Part shown: positions 11,588 through 24,782 of the stretch, in pieces
Layout of the letters: every line of letters starts with the position of its first letter
Numbering within the stretch: position 1 is the first letter of the stretch
Assembly: GCA_032209605.1 (NCBI GenBank)
Contig: JASFXZ010000040.1
Location: 2,914,001-2,978,000, forward strand
Length of the DNA stretch: 64,000 nucleotides
Direction of reading: 5' to 3'
Source: Mactromeris polynyma
Taxonomy: Eukaryota > Mollusca > Bivalvia > Venerida > Mactridae
The notes under the pieces: generated by a model
Seen by the model: only the letters and a program-made list of their open reading frames with translations
Told to the model about the DNA's origin: nothing
Database searches by the model: none
Made by a program: the position numbers and the translations under genes

Positions 11588-14420
11588 GAAAGCCACATTA
11601 ACAAAAAATGGTCTCCAAAAATATCTACCATTTTCAAAAGTGGTAATCTTAAGTAGTAATGTAGTGTGTGTCATTTGCAGCTAAAGCATTACCCTGGATA
11701 GGTTGTTTTCAACCATTTAACTAAACTGTTGTCAACTGGTAAATCATAGATAATGAAATGAATAAATGATTTTAAATAAGAAGGATTAATCAAATGCAAC
11801 AAGCAACAAAGCCATGCTCCCTCTGGATATAAAACAAAGACACCAACTCAAATAAGGCATTCCCTACAGTGTAGCAACTTATTCTCTCTCTTTTATTCCA
11901 AATTGGAGGACTACAGTGTTTTTACTGACAGTTCCAAGACTGTAAATCGCTGTGTGGTTATTATTTCTATTCATATTTTTAAATGTATATTAAGTACCCT
12001 TTCACCATGCACAGTTGTTTTACTTGATACAATGTTCTTATTCTTTTCTCCCCCTTTTGGCCTATGAGTACTGACTTTCTTGGCTTGTGATACATGATGT
12101 ATTTCATCCATTATACCTTTGTTCCCTTGTTATCCCCATACAAATTATCTTTAGTTGTTTTATGGTTTAAGCCAGACTATTCCTTGCACCCCTATTACCA
12201 AGCATGTTTATCCTTGCACCTTCTCTGTGAGTTCCTAATGTTTTGTAGACTGTTGTTCCCAGGGAGCTGTGTGGGGAGCCATGATGTCTTATGTATGTGG
12301 TGTTCCCTGTAACAACTTAATCTCTCTTACAATACCGCTCAGCAAGCAGCATTAACTTAAAATGTAAGAGAAAATCAATTTGGCCAACAAAACAATGAGA
12401 GATGAGTTATTACCTCTGGTGTACAATATTCTCTGTACCAACTATGTTCAATTATATTCTCATAGTCAAATATAAGTCTGTTTCCGCACTCAAATAGCAA
12501 TGTTGTATTTAAGTATTTATGGACTCAGAACGTAATATTTGGTTGTTAAATTCCATGAAACTACTGTTTTACAGTCCATATATGAAGCAGTTTCAAACAT
12601 GGGATAGTATTAGGATACATAGCTTCAGGCCATAATTTTGGACTCAAAGTAATACCAAGGATTGGTTGGTTATCCTATTCTGGCAATACATTAATAATAT
12701 GCGAGACAATAACAGCACAAGATGTCAACTATAATAGTCTGATATATGTTCCGCTCACTAATGACACACCAACGAAATTAGATTACCTTGTACTTATTCA
12801 AGCTACTAATCCATAGCATTGAAATTTGACATTTAAACTGGAAGACTGAGGAAATATCATCAAGACTTATTGATCAATCACGAAACAATAAACGAGAATT
12901 TAAAGCCAACTATCCTGCATAAACTGCTCCAACTAGCTAAAAACCCGAAATTCAGAGAAACGTTCCTTCCATAGTGAGAATTTTAGCGCCATTACAACCA
13001 TTCCTTAAAATATGAGGGGAATCTGACAAAATTCTGAATGTAACAAACTCTGAAAAAAATAAACAGAAGTGTTTCAATCCTGTGGACTAGATCTCCATTT
13101 GTCATCACTGTATTCATATTGTTTGACATAATAAGACATCCCAAATATCCTGGAATTTCCCCCCAAAAAAATATTTTTGAACAGATAATATTTTTTTTAT
13201 TAATCAAACAAGTACGAGAAGCATGAAGTGTTTTCCACAATGCTGAATCATATCACAAGGAGAAGCAATGGTTCCGTGGGGGAACAGAATAACTTGAAAA
13301 TTTTGACACTTCATTAATATTAGGAACTGAAAAAAGTTTCTATGGAGATGGAGACAAATTGTCTGAGGAAATTAACCAATCAGCATCAAAACAAAGTCAG
13401 CATTTCTGTAAGATGAATGGATTGACTGAAGATTGACGACAGATGTCTCCTTCGGATTATTTTAACTAGTCTTGTTCTACAAGGCAAACAATACAGGTCA
13501 CAGAATTATAAAAAAATAATTGCTCAAAATAACATATCAGCATTAGCTGTATAGAAATCTTACTGGACTGTTTTTTTATTTTTAATAAGATCAGTTACCA
13601 GTAGATAGCTAATGAAAATTTTGAAGACATTATTCCAAATGATAATACACGGACAACTTTACAAACCATTTTCCCCTTGTTTTCAAGGCCATGCCCACTA
13701 TTGCTTATCAGCAAAAGATGATGTAATAAAACAGATTTATCATTAAAAGGGGAAAAAAGGGGAAAAAAGTCAACAAAGATATCCGGGTTTATTCAGTACA
13801 TTTTGTAATACATAAAACAATACCAAAATACACAATAACAATCTGATAAGAAATTCCCACACTGTGAGTAACATCCGCATAAAAACCCCACATTACCAGA
13901 TCATATCACTTCTGAAACCCACATAAGTATACTAACAAGTAACACGCCATAAACCACAAACGTACACATCCTGGCTCCCAAAAGTACACAAAAGACGCAA
14001 TGACTACATGACAAAAACTCCAATTTGTCAAAGACGGGAGTGTCTGATATAACGGCTTTACCGCAGTATTGAAATATTTCCTAAACCAGGAGTTATATCA
14101 TTTATATCTTTCTTTGATTTATGATATACTTATGTAAACTAGAATTGTTATTTAATGAGTCTTGAACAAATACCACAACCAGGATTCAAACTGTTACAGT
14201 AAGTAATTCATCTAAAATCAAATATCAAAGTTTATACAGGCTCTCCAGCAGTATATACCAAAAAAGTAGGAGAACACTAGGAATGAAAGTTACAGAAAAC
14301 TAGGAAAAAAGAAGGAAAATATAGGAAGTCATAATGATAAAAAGTAGGAACTATTGAAAGGAAATATGTTACTTTGCAGCTTTTTTATTTGATCACCATA
14401 CTCTAAGGCAATTGGATCAT
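11588..14420. other. Non-coding interval
   Basis: No gene supported. The stretch 12,240-12,315 matches, in reverse orientation, the beginning of the dispersed repeat at 23,850-24,075 (the shared word is ACAGGGAAC, followed by a CCACAT-containing stretch). Two GGGGAAAAAA units occur at 13,748-13,768. Confidence 0.5.
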
Positions 14421-14563
14421 TTAGTTGACAGGTTATTTGTTTACGCAGCCACTCGCAGGTATCACTGGAACATAGGCCAACCTTTTCAGTCATCAGTTCA
14501 GAAGGTTGGACTATACACCAGTGATACCAGATCACACTTTCAGCAAAGGAATCTGTCAACTAA
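14421..14563. mobile_element. 143-bp palindromic hairpin element
   Basis: The ends are TTAGTTGACAG and its reverse complement. The inverted similarity continues inward through GGTATCACTGG and a block ending CCAACCTT, so the whole piece folds into an imperfect hairpin. This is typical of a foldback-type MITE. Confidence 0.7.
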
Positions 14564-14879
14564 ACATTCTCTTGTCTTCTTCATCAAAAAAATCTCCAAA
14601 ACCACATTTTAAAATTTCTAGACCTTATCCAACATACTACTCTGCTGAAGAAAAAGAGGGAATACTAGGAGCTATTTTGGAAAGCTAGGAAAAAATTGGA
14701 GCACTTTCAAAAATCTAGGAAAAACTAGAAAAACTAGGAACAATAAAGATATCTTTAAAAAGATTAACGGCATAGATAGAAAGATGTATAAAGAATCGCT
14801 CTATATCGGAACTCTGATTTCGCCAGAGGGGTACGCTATGGGAAAGTGAATTATCTTTTGGAGACACCCTGTTTGGTGC

Positions 14880-15012
14880 CTCAACGCTTAAAATATGAAC
14901 CAATCAAATCATCTGATTTGTTGCATATTTAAACAATGCGCATCATATACAATATTTGATTGGTTTAAAATGTCTGTCAAAATCAATATTATACAGCTAC
15001 GCCGAAAAACTG
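14880..15012 (-). repeat. Probable third, diverged copy of the 240-bp repeat
   Basis: Read on the minus strand it begins TTTTTCGGCGTAGCTGTA and contains AAACCAATCAAAT, in the same order as the copies at 4,495 and 7,555. The rest is too diverged to align by eye. Confidence 0.4.
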
Positions 15013-15209
15013 GAGAGCCTGTTTAACTATTGCCAGTCATTCTGTGTACTAGGTAATACTTTGTAAGATAACAAAACCATTATTTTTTTACCTCACTGGC
15101 TTCCTACCCACAAAAAGTGCCCCACTCAAAATATTTAATGACAAATACGAAGCAATGTTTTGGAAATGTAGTTCTTTTTCCAAAAGAATCCTGTTACTTT
15201 TCAGAAAAC

Positions 15210-15265
15210 ATATTGGGCCCGTTTCATAAACGATCTTAAGACGTATCTTATCTTAAACTGTTGGA
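15210..15265 (+). mobile_element. Harbinger-type terminus fragment
   Basis: GGGCCCGTTTCATAAACG followed by ATCTTAAGACG resembles the TIR of PIF/Harbinger-type elements in invertebrates. No matching opposite end was identified, so this may be a solo end. Confidence 0.3.
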
Positions 15266-17205
15266 CCAACGATGACAGGTTGTGTGATGATTTCACTTAT
15301 TCACAAACTTCTACAGCTTTTTCATGCATAAAAATACAAAAATGTCATAAAAGGCGACGTATTATTTCAAATTTCTTTACACAAATATATTCACAGATTA
15401 CATTTACTAAGATAATCAAGGGAGAAAACTGTGATATTAAACTTGCTAGCAATGACACCAGTTTTCTCCCTTTTATTTTACAATATAATTAACTCACCTT
15501 GTATTAATAAGTCCAGCCTCATTCACTCACGGCTTGTTCCCTGATCAATCCACAATGTCACTGTTTTTTCAATGGTACCAATGAGCAATCAATCTGTATC
15601 ATACCCATGCTCAGCATAATCTCCATGACAACATGATATCAATAGATGAACTCTTGTAGCTCCAGCGGTATTGTTCCATGCAATGAGCATCATTGTTTTC
15701 TTCGCTCTGCACAAGACTTCAAACACACTAATGCACACAAATTCAATTTTCGCATGTTTTCATTTATAACCATTAATGTCCATAACAATGAACTAAAAAA
15801 ACAAATTTTCCCCTAAAAGGAATCATGCCCAGTTATCCAGGATTACAGGCATTTTTTCAGGACCAATGCTTTTAACCTTTTGATGTAGAAATTAACTCAC
15901 GGACATTAATAACAAAAAACAACTTCCGCGAATAAACTGCAAAAAAAAACACATCAAAAGTGTTGTTTCAAATCAATGAAATTCTTTGGGTTACACTGCA
16001 GAAGATTCAATTCTTTGGGTTAAACTACACAAAATTCAACTGTCAGATTTCAGTATCTGGAGAAGTTCAAGCTCTCATGCCAATTACTTAGGTGTAAGTA
16101 GAATGACTATAATTATAGTGGCATAAATATATCAAATTGAATAAAACAATAAAAATAGTACATAACATGTGACAAAGCATAACAAGGATAGACTTTCATA
16201 CATGGTGGTTGAAACAATTTTCACACTATGACAATTATTACCTTTATCATTCCCATATACTGATACACATAGTTTCTAAACTGATTTTGATTCTCATTTA
16301 TGATAGATCAGAAATATAACTTACCATACACAACACAGTGAAAATACTGTCCATGTTAGAAAAATAGTTCTAAAAATCTCTTGGACATTAACATACCAAT
16401 ATCACAATAGAAAATATATAAGTACCCTATAAATGTAAATACTATCATAAGAGTAAGTCATTAAGTATCCAAAGCAGATTCTTATTATACAGGTATCATA
16501 ATGTATATCTCATCAACAGATAAAGACAACTATTACAAGGATGTGACAATTTGCATGGCTGATTGAATGATTACACAATATGAACAGCCACATGAAATTC
16601 AGAAATGCTGCTTTGCAATTTTACATTTAAGCAAATTTAATTAATGGAAGTTTAAACCCAACATGTGGTTGGACATTCAAGTAATTGTGTACAAGGAGCC
16701 TATTACAATAAACATACATATTTTATCTGATGTCTGTATTAACATAGAACACATTTAGAGTTAGACAAATAATACAAATTATAACTTTAATTTTTTTCTT
16801 ATAAACACTAACTGCTTTTTTGTCAAGTATGGAGTGGGATGTCCTCCACCCACACATACTTTTTTACGAGAAAACAAAAATATCTCCCCTCAAAAAAAAG
16901 ATTTATACAGTAACGCTCTATCATCTATAACTAGTATTAGACATAAAACTAATTATAACATTAGTATGATAAATATCAGTAAAGACAACAACATCACTTA
17001 CATAGACAGAAGTCAACATCATGGTTCAAGCACTCTATGCAAGGGCAGCACAAACACCTGTAAAGATAATATCAAACATATCAACAAGCATGTTCACAAA
17101 CAACTTTATTTCATTGCAAACTGCAAATCAGGGGAAGGCTAATATCGAAGTAATTACCGAGTCAATTAGAACTTTTTCAACATGCAATAAATCATTGCCA
17201 GTAAT
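15266..17205. other. Non-coding interval
   Basis: AT-rich sequence with no gene or RNA that I can support. A GGTTA-containing repeat of about 38 bp (ATTCTTTGGGTTA) occurs twice near 15,980-16,025. Confidence 0.45.
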
Positions 17206-17390
17206 TACAGTCGGACCTCGTTTATTCAATAATCTTCTATCTGAATTCTTGGTATCATCCCAAAAAAATATCGGGTCCTGATGTATTTTCTTTATTAAGC
17301 CCGTCAAATTGTAATGGGCTATTGGAAACCATGTTTTATTCAAAATAAAATTTCGGACCCAATGAATTCGAATGAACAAGTTCCGACAGT
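17206..17390. mobile_element. Tc1/mariner- or pogo-type MITE
   Basis: The left end is TACAGTCGGACCTCGTTTAT. The right end, read on the other strand, is ACTGTCGGAACTTGTTCAT. TA lies at both borders, as expected for this superfamily. An interior minus-strand frame (17,128-17,409) crosses both ends and is not a gene. Confidence 0.65.
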
Positions 17391-19215
17391 TATTTAACAT
17401 TATTAACATTAAATCTAGGTACAGCTCTATGACTAAATCAAAATATACAAAAGATAATTAACTGATACATTTAATAATGAAATTTTACACAAATTCTATC
17501 AAACATTACAAGTACATCAGTAAAATTCTGCCTTAAATTATCAACCAGAGTAGATTTCAGCAGTGGAGTTTTTGAAATCCAGGCTTTTATATCGGTACAC
17601 GGAAATTCAATTAGTAATCAAAAAGCCATTAGCAAACTTGCAGCCTGTTGGAGTGGGATTCACTAAATGGCATATGCTTTGAAAATGGTTACATAGTTAG
17701 CAAATTTAATAAAGTCATTACTGAAATATGAAATTAAATCACTCCATTAAATTTACATCTCACTGGTAAACAGCTTTAAAAAGAGATCCATAATCACCCT
17801 ATACATGTATCACTAACCAGAATACCTGAATAAATAAGTAAGTTACGGTTTTATCAAACTTCTGTAAGATCTTCAGACATATTACTTTATATTCTATGTA
17901 CAAATGCAGCAGAGTTGGGTGTTATGGACGAAGTTGGGTGTTATGGACGAGAGGTTCTTGATTTGCCTTGATGCAAGGTTGACAGAGGGGAGATGTGGGT
18001 TTAATCAAAGGTCAGAATAGCCAGAGAGTATAGCCAACACTTTGTCCAGTTTGCTATTTAGTTTTTACTGTGTATTTGGCAGCATTGAAAGGTACTTGCT
18101 CTCTATGAATTAATACGTACTTAGGGACTGATAAGTTTGTAAAACATCAATACTGGCATATAAACACTTTTGAATTAGTTACATACCCCTAATGTTCACT
18201 TCAGGAATGTTCATTGATTTGTGGCAGTACTCGTGAGAAATCAGTGCAAGTTTATTGGAAATGTAAACGAATCAATTCCAATCAAATACAGATCTAACCA
18301 ATATTACCTTCCTTAAATCAAAAGCCAATAGGATCAAATCATTCAATGGCATCATTTATTATCATTCATAACATATAACTGGCCAGTCATGACTCGAAAA
18401 TGCAATCAAAATCAGCACCAAAAATAACTTGAAATCACTTCAACATGTTTTATACTATACACCTGTGGGAGACACACCTGCTATGTCAAAATGTATACAT
18501 TGTTTCGATGATGTTATTCATTTCTGTGAAATCAATTGAAAACTGTGATATGAAAAAAAAGATTATTGAAAGGACGGCAAAAGAGAATGGTACCACACAA
18601 ACCGTATGTTTTATAAATCTGTGCTAACAGCCACTCTCAAGTCTCTCCGAGGAAAACATATGCACAAGCAAGATAATAATTAGTTTAAATTAATGACTTT
18701 CATCGTCCAATGAAAGTGTCAAAATCTCATCATTTTGCAATTTCATTTCGTTTGACATTTCCTAATTAAATTTTGTGCATAAACCTCCTTCAGCAGCCAT
18801 ATTTTGACTGCACTGTTACAAGCAATTCCATTGGTCAAATAATCAATATAGACCAATGAGATAACTACTTACAAAGTTTTTTGCAGCTTGAAATTTGTAA
18901 TGGCTATAATGGTAACATCGCTGATGTAATGCTACCAAAAACAGTTTCAAATGAAACTGCTATAGAGAACACCAAGTCATGTACATGTAACAGTTTATTA
19001 CATTTAAAAATGTTGAAAATGTACAATGATAATTTTACTAAATGCAGGAACCAGTATCTTATCAATTATTCAAGCAATCATGCCTATTATCAAAAAAATA
19101 AAGATCTTCAAGACATACATGTATATATACAATTGGGAGAAAATTCCATGATGATATGTCAAGAAATGTGGCCTCAAATATTGTGTTAACAAGAAGTAAA
19201 GTGGCAGTTTTAACT
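17391..19215. other. Non-coding interval
   Basis: No gene seen. GTTGGGTGTTATGGACGA is tandemly duplicated at 17,913-17,951. The 102-codon frame at 18,881-19,189 has no recognisable features. Confidence 0.45.
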
Positions 19216-19985
19216 AACGCAGGGGCCATATCTCTCAGTACATTGCCATTTTGGCTTCAAGAGAGTCTAAGAGGATTTTCAATTATTTGACCGTGTGACC
19301 TACTTTTTGACCCAACATGACCAAGCACCACACTGGACTTGCATTTTATTAAGACAAACATTCTGATCAAGTTTTATGTAGTTATGGTAGAAAATGCATC
19401 CTCCCGAGAATCCACAAGGATTTTCAATTATTTGCTCATGTTACCTAGTTTTTGACCTCAGATGACCCAGTTTCAATCGTGACCTAGATGTTATTAAGGC
19501 AAAAATTTGGCAAAGTCTCATGTCGATAAAGTAAACAAGAGGGCCATGGTTGCCCTATATCGCTCACCTGAGTACATTGCCATGTTGGCTGCAAGAGAGT
19601 CCGAGACGATTTTTGATGATTTGACCATGTGACCTACTTTTTGACCCAACATGACCCAGTACCACACTGATCAAGTTTTATGTATTTCCGTTATGAAAGC
19701 AGCCTCCTGATATTCCACAAGGATTTTCATCCTGTGACTTATATTTTGAGCTCAGATGACCAAGTTTCAATCTTGACCTAGATTTTATTAAGGCAAACAT
19801 TCTGACCATTTTTCATATAAATCAAGTCAAAAATGTGACCCCTGGAGTGTTAACAAGGTTTTACTATAAATTGACCTAGTGATCTTATTTTCGACCCCAT
19901 CTGACCCAGTATCAAACTCGGTCTAGATTACATTGAGACAAACATTCTGACCATGTCTCACATAAATCAAGTCAAAAAATGTGAC
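19216..19985 (+). repeat. Mollusc-type dispersed repeat, two tandem copies
   Basis: Two head-to-tail copies start near 19,216 and 19,547. Each has a CAGTACATTGCCA/GAGTACATTGCCA block, GAGAGTC, GACCTACTTTTTGACCCAAC and a later ATGACC(A/C)AGTTTCAATC block. This family is abundant in bivalve genomes by my recollection. Whether it is a LINE tail or a SINE cannot be decided here. Confidence 0.6.
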
Positions 19986-20425
19986 CACAGAAATTCACCG
20001 CTGGTATACCACTGAAGTACGAGCGACAAACTTTCAGTGGAATACCACAGAAATTCACTGCTGGTATACCACTGAAGTACGAGCAACAAACTTTCAGAGG
20101 AATACCACAGAAATTCACCGCTGGTATACCACTGAAGTACGAGCAACAAACTTTCAGAGGAATACCACAGAAATTCACTGCTGGTATACCACTGAAGTAC
20201 GAGCAACAAACTTTCAGAGGAATACCACAGAAATTCACTGCTGGTATACCACTGAAGTACGAGCAACAAACTTTCAGAGGAATACCACAGAAATTCACTG
20301 CTGGTATACCACTGAAGTACGAGCAACAAACTTTCAGAGGAATACCACAGAAATTCACTGCTGGTATACCACTGAAGTACGAGCAACAAACTTTCAGAGG
20401 AATACCACAGAAATTCACCACTGGC
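19986..20425. repeat. 60-bp minisatellite, seven units plus a partial
   Basis: Units start at 19,981 (first, variant) and then every 60 bp to 20,341; a partial unit begins at 20,401. Core words are CTGGTATACCACTGAAGTAC and GAGCAACAAACTTTCAGAGG. Sequence differences between units are few (CCG/CTG, GTGG/GAGG). Because 60 is divisible by three and the unit lacks stops in several frames, three long repetitive frames of 151-176 codons arise on both strands. They show no start context, conservation or splice logic and are not called as genes. The array sits exactly at the 3' end of the dispersed repeat before it. Confidence 0.9.
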
Positions 20426-21058
20426 AATCAATCCACTGGGATACCAGTGAAAGAGGCCAACCTATAAATGCAATCCTGCGAAGTTTGAACAAAATCCATT
20501 CAGCAGTTTAAGAGGAGATGTCGTTTAAAGAAAATGTTGATGCACAACATACAGCCAAGAATCCTAAAACCTCACCATGAACAATCCAATAAACTCAATT
20601 AATCCAAATAGTGCTGAATACTGAATAATTTCACTTGATGAAAAAATAAAAATATTCCCACCTATTTTATCAGTACACTCCAAGTGAAATTAGCAAACTG
20701 ACACTGCTTCAATAAAATTCACTGTCGAGGTTTTACAAACAATTGTCATGGAAACAGTCTGATATCGTACTGATATTAGTTCAATTTGGATTACAGCACA
20801 ATAAACACTGGTAATTGAATCAAAATAATACCATTATACAAACAATCATCAATTAAGCACACTTGTGTTTTAACTTGACATTTTAATCAACCTTGAAACT
20901 TCAGTTTCAAAACAAGATATTACCCGAGGCCAAATTAAACTGAAATCTTTGATTTTTTTCATTGTTAAACCAAACATGAAACAAAGGTAGTATTTGTTTC
21001 TCACAATCATCACCTATGAAACATTTGCTGATCACATGGAGAAAGAAAATATTTGAGC
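20426..21058. other. Non-coding interval
   Basis: AT-rich with no supported feature. Confidence 0.45.
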
Positions 21059-21482
21059 AGACTTCCCTAAAGCCGTCGGTCCGACGGACATGACCGGCAA
21101 ATTTTGATCCTGTCTGACGATTTCTGAACAGAAATCGGTCCGACTGTCCGGCTTTTTTTTATTCCCGGTAACCGGGTTTAAGCATTAACTTAAGGCCCGG
21201 TAACCGGGTTTTAGCATGAATGCATTAGAAAAACGTTACACGTGTTTTCATTGGTCGCTTTTGGCACAGTGCCCGTAGAAAAACCAATCGCTGTGCATGT
21301 TACATACTACCAGTCGTTCGCGCAGCTATGGCGTCGTTAAAATTTTACGAAGGTGCCATGCTGTTTTTACTTTGTTTTTGTTCCATCTGTTTCGGTCTGA
21401 CAGATTTTCTTTCGGTCTGACAGATTTATGTGTCTTGTCAGACCGAATGTCGGACACTTTTTTGTAACTTTCAGGAAGTCTG
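21059..21482. mobile_element. MITE-like element with TCGGTCTGAC motifs
   Basis: The ends read CAGACTTCCCTAAAG (left) and, on the other strand, CAGACTTCCTGAAAG (right). The interior has repeated TTCGGTCTGACAGATT, CGGTCCGAC and CCCGGTAACCGGGTTT (palindromic, twice). Related motifs occur in the element at 41,849-42,320, so the two may be cousins. No exact target duplication is visible. Confidence 0.5.
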
Positions 21483-22484
21483 TTTTAGACACAATACCAT
21501 GTGAGCATCATCATCAGCTTTCCCCAGCATTCTTAGCCAGTAACATTGTGCTTGGGCAAGTAAGGTTACCTGCCACTAGCAATAAGTCACTTGTCCAGGT
21601 ATGTGGCACTGGATTTAACCATGTCGATCTTTATACCAAAAAATTTTAAATGAATTTGTCATTAAAAAATGTTTATTTGGCATAACCTGACCTACTCCTG
21701 AAATTGATCAAATTTGAGGTGTCAAAGAGGGAACACATTGTTCGACTTCATGTTAATAGCTGAACATGAATGACAATAAAAAATAAAAATTAAATGAAAA
21801 ATTAATTACGTATCTAATGACCCACCTAAACTAAGGTTATACCAAACAAACCATGTTTGTGAATGGCCTGATATAATTCAATTATGGATATTGGGAACGT
21901 CCTAACCAATTTCCCCAAGGTTTCCAACATGCGCTAATGTCCCCTAACTTCCCAGAGTGGCAACAGAAGTTGTAAAACCAAAATCACATACATCTGATAA
22001 TTCATTGTACTTGATTTTTGCCTTTCCTGAGTATAATAAAAACCTGCCCGAGATTATTGATTATCATTGGTTTAGATGTTGTTGAATATTTACAGCATAA
22101 ACCGTTGAGCCATAAAATCATAAACAAAATATTTCATCATCTCTTTGATCATAATAACACATTAACATCTTCATACACAGGAAAGCTCTTTTCCACAAGC
22201 TTTATGTATATTTTACATAAAAGATATGGCAGAACGAGAATACAGAAATTACTATATAATATCATGTAATGTTTTATCAGAATATGATCATACTGAAACT
22301 TATCCCAAGATTAGCATTTTATCAGTATTATAACTAAGTTAAGATAAGTCGATAGTAAACACGACCATACCCACTTTCCAATACATGTAAAGCAGCTTAG
22401 ACGGTCATTATCATGGCTATTTAGTATTATCTTCAGGATTAGTATTAAATTTCGATGAAATATCGCTCAACGTAGACAGTAGCA

Positions 22485-22925
22485 ATAGCTCAAGTGGTAG
22501 CGCTTCTGTCTGGTAACTTCGACCAATAGATAGGATAGGAGTTCGAGACACATTCCTGCCTCCCATTTTTTATGGACAATATGAATTTTGTATCCCTTTA
22601 CTCAGTGCTTGTCAATAACTTGTTTTTTGTTTATCTGTTTATTTTTGTTTTGTTTTGGTAATCGTCTAATATTGTGCACTTTAAAAATCATAAAACCATA
22701 TCGTTATTAGTTAAAAGCTTATAAATACACATGCTATACAATGTTTTTCATTAATGATATTCGAGCGAACATTAATTAGTATAAGTCCAACTGTAGATGG
22801 CCAACGACATATATAATATTGTCATGTCAAAAAACAACTACCTCCCGATGGTCTCGAACTCGGACCCAAAACTACAATGTAAGGCGCGGACTCTCTACCA
22901 TCTGAGCTATCACGACTGTTAGTTT
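22485..22925. mobile_element. Inverted pair of tRNA-like SINE heads
   Basis: The left arm (22,485-22,565, plus strand) has an A-box-like TAGCTCAAGTGG and a B-box-like AGTTCGAGACA. The right arm (22,842-22,922, minus strand) has TAGCTCAGATGG and GAGTTCGAGACC. The two arms resemble each other and point toward the AT-rich centre. Neither folds convincingly as a functional tRNA (stems mismatched, oversized variable part), so I call SINE heads or a foldback element rather than tRNA genes. Confidence 0.6.
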
Positions 22926-23849
22926 AATGAAATCAATATCACAATAAATAGTTTTGCTTGTTATTTGATTTACCTATTTTGATCAATAAAGGTGGTCAAA
23001 CCATGTAAACATTGCATGACGTCACTCTCAACTTATCGTGGTATACTTATACAAAGAATTCCTCAACATATTTTGCATGAACATTTTTGGGTAAACAAAT
23101 CTGGGAAATTTTAAAGATTCTTTTACATTTTTTTTTCACAGCTATAAAAAAACATGAAATGTAATTATATCATTCGATGAAATTATTGATATGAGGAATC
23201 TTTATCTGTATTTATATCTACTACTATCGGTAACCATCTGTACCAGGTCCCAGGGTGAATTTGACCAAAAAAAGGGCAAAAATGCTCTATGTTGAGTAAT
23301 TAAAAAATAGAAAATTTCAATCCATACTGGTAGAATTTCATTTTCAGTGAAATCAAGGTCACTTTTAGAAATGGACTAGAAACCTAGTTTCGTCTTAATA
23401 ACTGATGTTTTCATTATAGCCCCAGTCCCACCTGATACAATCATTCAGGTGACTGCACATATTCAAATTATCAATTAAGATATAACAGCAGGTTTATTCA
23501 TCATTAAATAGACACTCAGAGTATCATACATTCAAATCTAACCACCTTCCATTCTGTATGGGATTTTAATATACTAAACGAGAACTAGTAGTAAAGGCTA
23601 CATTTAAAAATTGCTATTTTTTCTGCTTTCCAGTCTGCCTTATTAATGAACACATTTACAAACAATCTGTATTTACAGTCAAACTGGAGTGAGCAGCCTA
23701 CTATGCTAAGCAGCCACCTTGTGTTCAACCATCTAAGTTTAAAGGTACATAGTCATATTGTTGACAATATTATACTAAGTCATAAATATGAGAAAATTGG
23801 TGGTAATTGCCTTCATACAGATGTATTCTACAAGAGAGAGAAGAAGTAG

Positions 23850-24075
23850 CTACAGGGAACGCCACATGCAAACATAAGACAATGCCTCCCCACGCAGACC
23901 TCCTGGCATTGTCACTTGCCTTACAGGTTTCTCAAGACCATAAAAGAATGCCAGACTGATACTGGTATTTTCTATCCTGACCAGTGGTACGCGCCGAGTT
24001 AGCACTAACGCAGGAAATGCTTGTATCGTATTTGTGTTGTGCAGTTCTAATGTTTTTAGAGTAAATCTGTATGAA
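23850..24075. repeat. Dispersed repeat, GC-richer
   Basis: Begins CTACAGGGAACGCCACATGC and continues through CCTCCCCACGCAGACCTCC. Pieces of its start occur at 6,678 (direct) and 12,240-12,315 (inverted). The 78-codon minus-strand frame through it is not a convincing gene. Confidence 0.5.
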
Positions 24076-24417
24076 GGCATTAACAATGGCCAAATAATTA
24101 AGATTATCTACCTTTAAAGAGGTAATTTAATGATATTTTCTAAGTTGAATAAATCTAATACCCCTGTAATATTAGAAGTTCTCATATGTTAGGTACATTA
24201 TTTTTAGGTGTATACACATTATTTTAAGTAATAACACAATCATTATTTTGAGCAAGTTTAATAGTTAAGTACTTGGGTGAGAGAGTGACCCACTTTTTTT
24301 CAAAATCCCTGAATTAAGTACTGGTTTGCTGCACCCCAGAAGATGTCAACAACAGTGATTAATATGTAAGTCACATTTAACAAAACTGAACTAAGTACAA
24401 ACATTATATAGTCATAC

Positions 24418-24560
24418 CGGGGTTCTACTAGGGGTCATTTTGATAATTTTTTGACCCGATTTTACCATATATTATAGCCAAAATATGTACAATTTAGAGA
24501 AAAATAAACCCTTCAACCAGAATCCTTAGGGTCAAAATGTGGCTTTTTGGAAATCCCTTG
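24418..24560 (+). repeat. Dispersed repeat, copy 1
   Basis: Shares TTTTACCAT, a downstream ATTATAG and GGGTCAAAA(T/A)GTGGC in order with 39,463-39,572 inside RPS12. It is a short interspersed family of unknown type. Confidence 0.5.
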
Positions 24561-24593
24561 GTTATACCTGCAAAAATCCATACATTGGATATA

Positions 24594-24782
24594 CAGTAAA
24601 ACCTGTCTGTAAAGACCACCCATGGGAACAGCAAAATGTGGTCTTTGTTTACAGGTGGTCTCTATTAACAGATTAAATATCATTGAAAATGGTCTGATGG
24701 GAGATAAAATTGGTGGTCTTTGCAGACAGATTTTGCAATAGTGGTCTTTGTTCGCAGGTGGTCTTTTACACAGGTTCGACTG
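24594..24782. mobile_element. 189-bp pogo/Tc1-mariner-type MITE
   Basis: The left end is CAGTAAAACCTGTCTGTAAA and the right end on the other strand is CAGTCGAACCTGTGTAAAAG. TA flanks both sides (24,592-24,593 and 24,783-24,784). GGTGGTCTTTG repeats fill the interior. The TA target and the CAGT-type terminus indicate the Tc1/mariner superfamily. Confidence 0.8.

Noticed and set aside
12094..12312. 72-codon frame rich in Cys and Leu
   Set aside because: It overlaps an inverted piece of a dispersed repeat and has no support as an exon.
19967..20511. Three long repetitive frames (151-176 codons)
   Set aside because: They come from a 60-bp minisatellite whose unit is a multiple of three. They occur on both strands at once and have no coding signature.
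22485..22925. Two tRNA genes
   Set aside because: A and B boxes are good, but acceptor and anticodon stems do not form and the two copies are inverted relatives, as expected for SINE heads.
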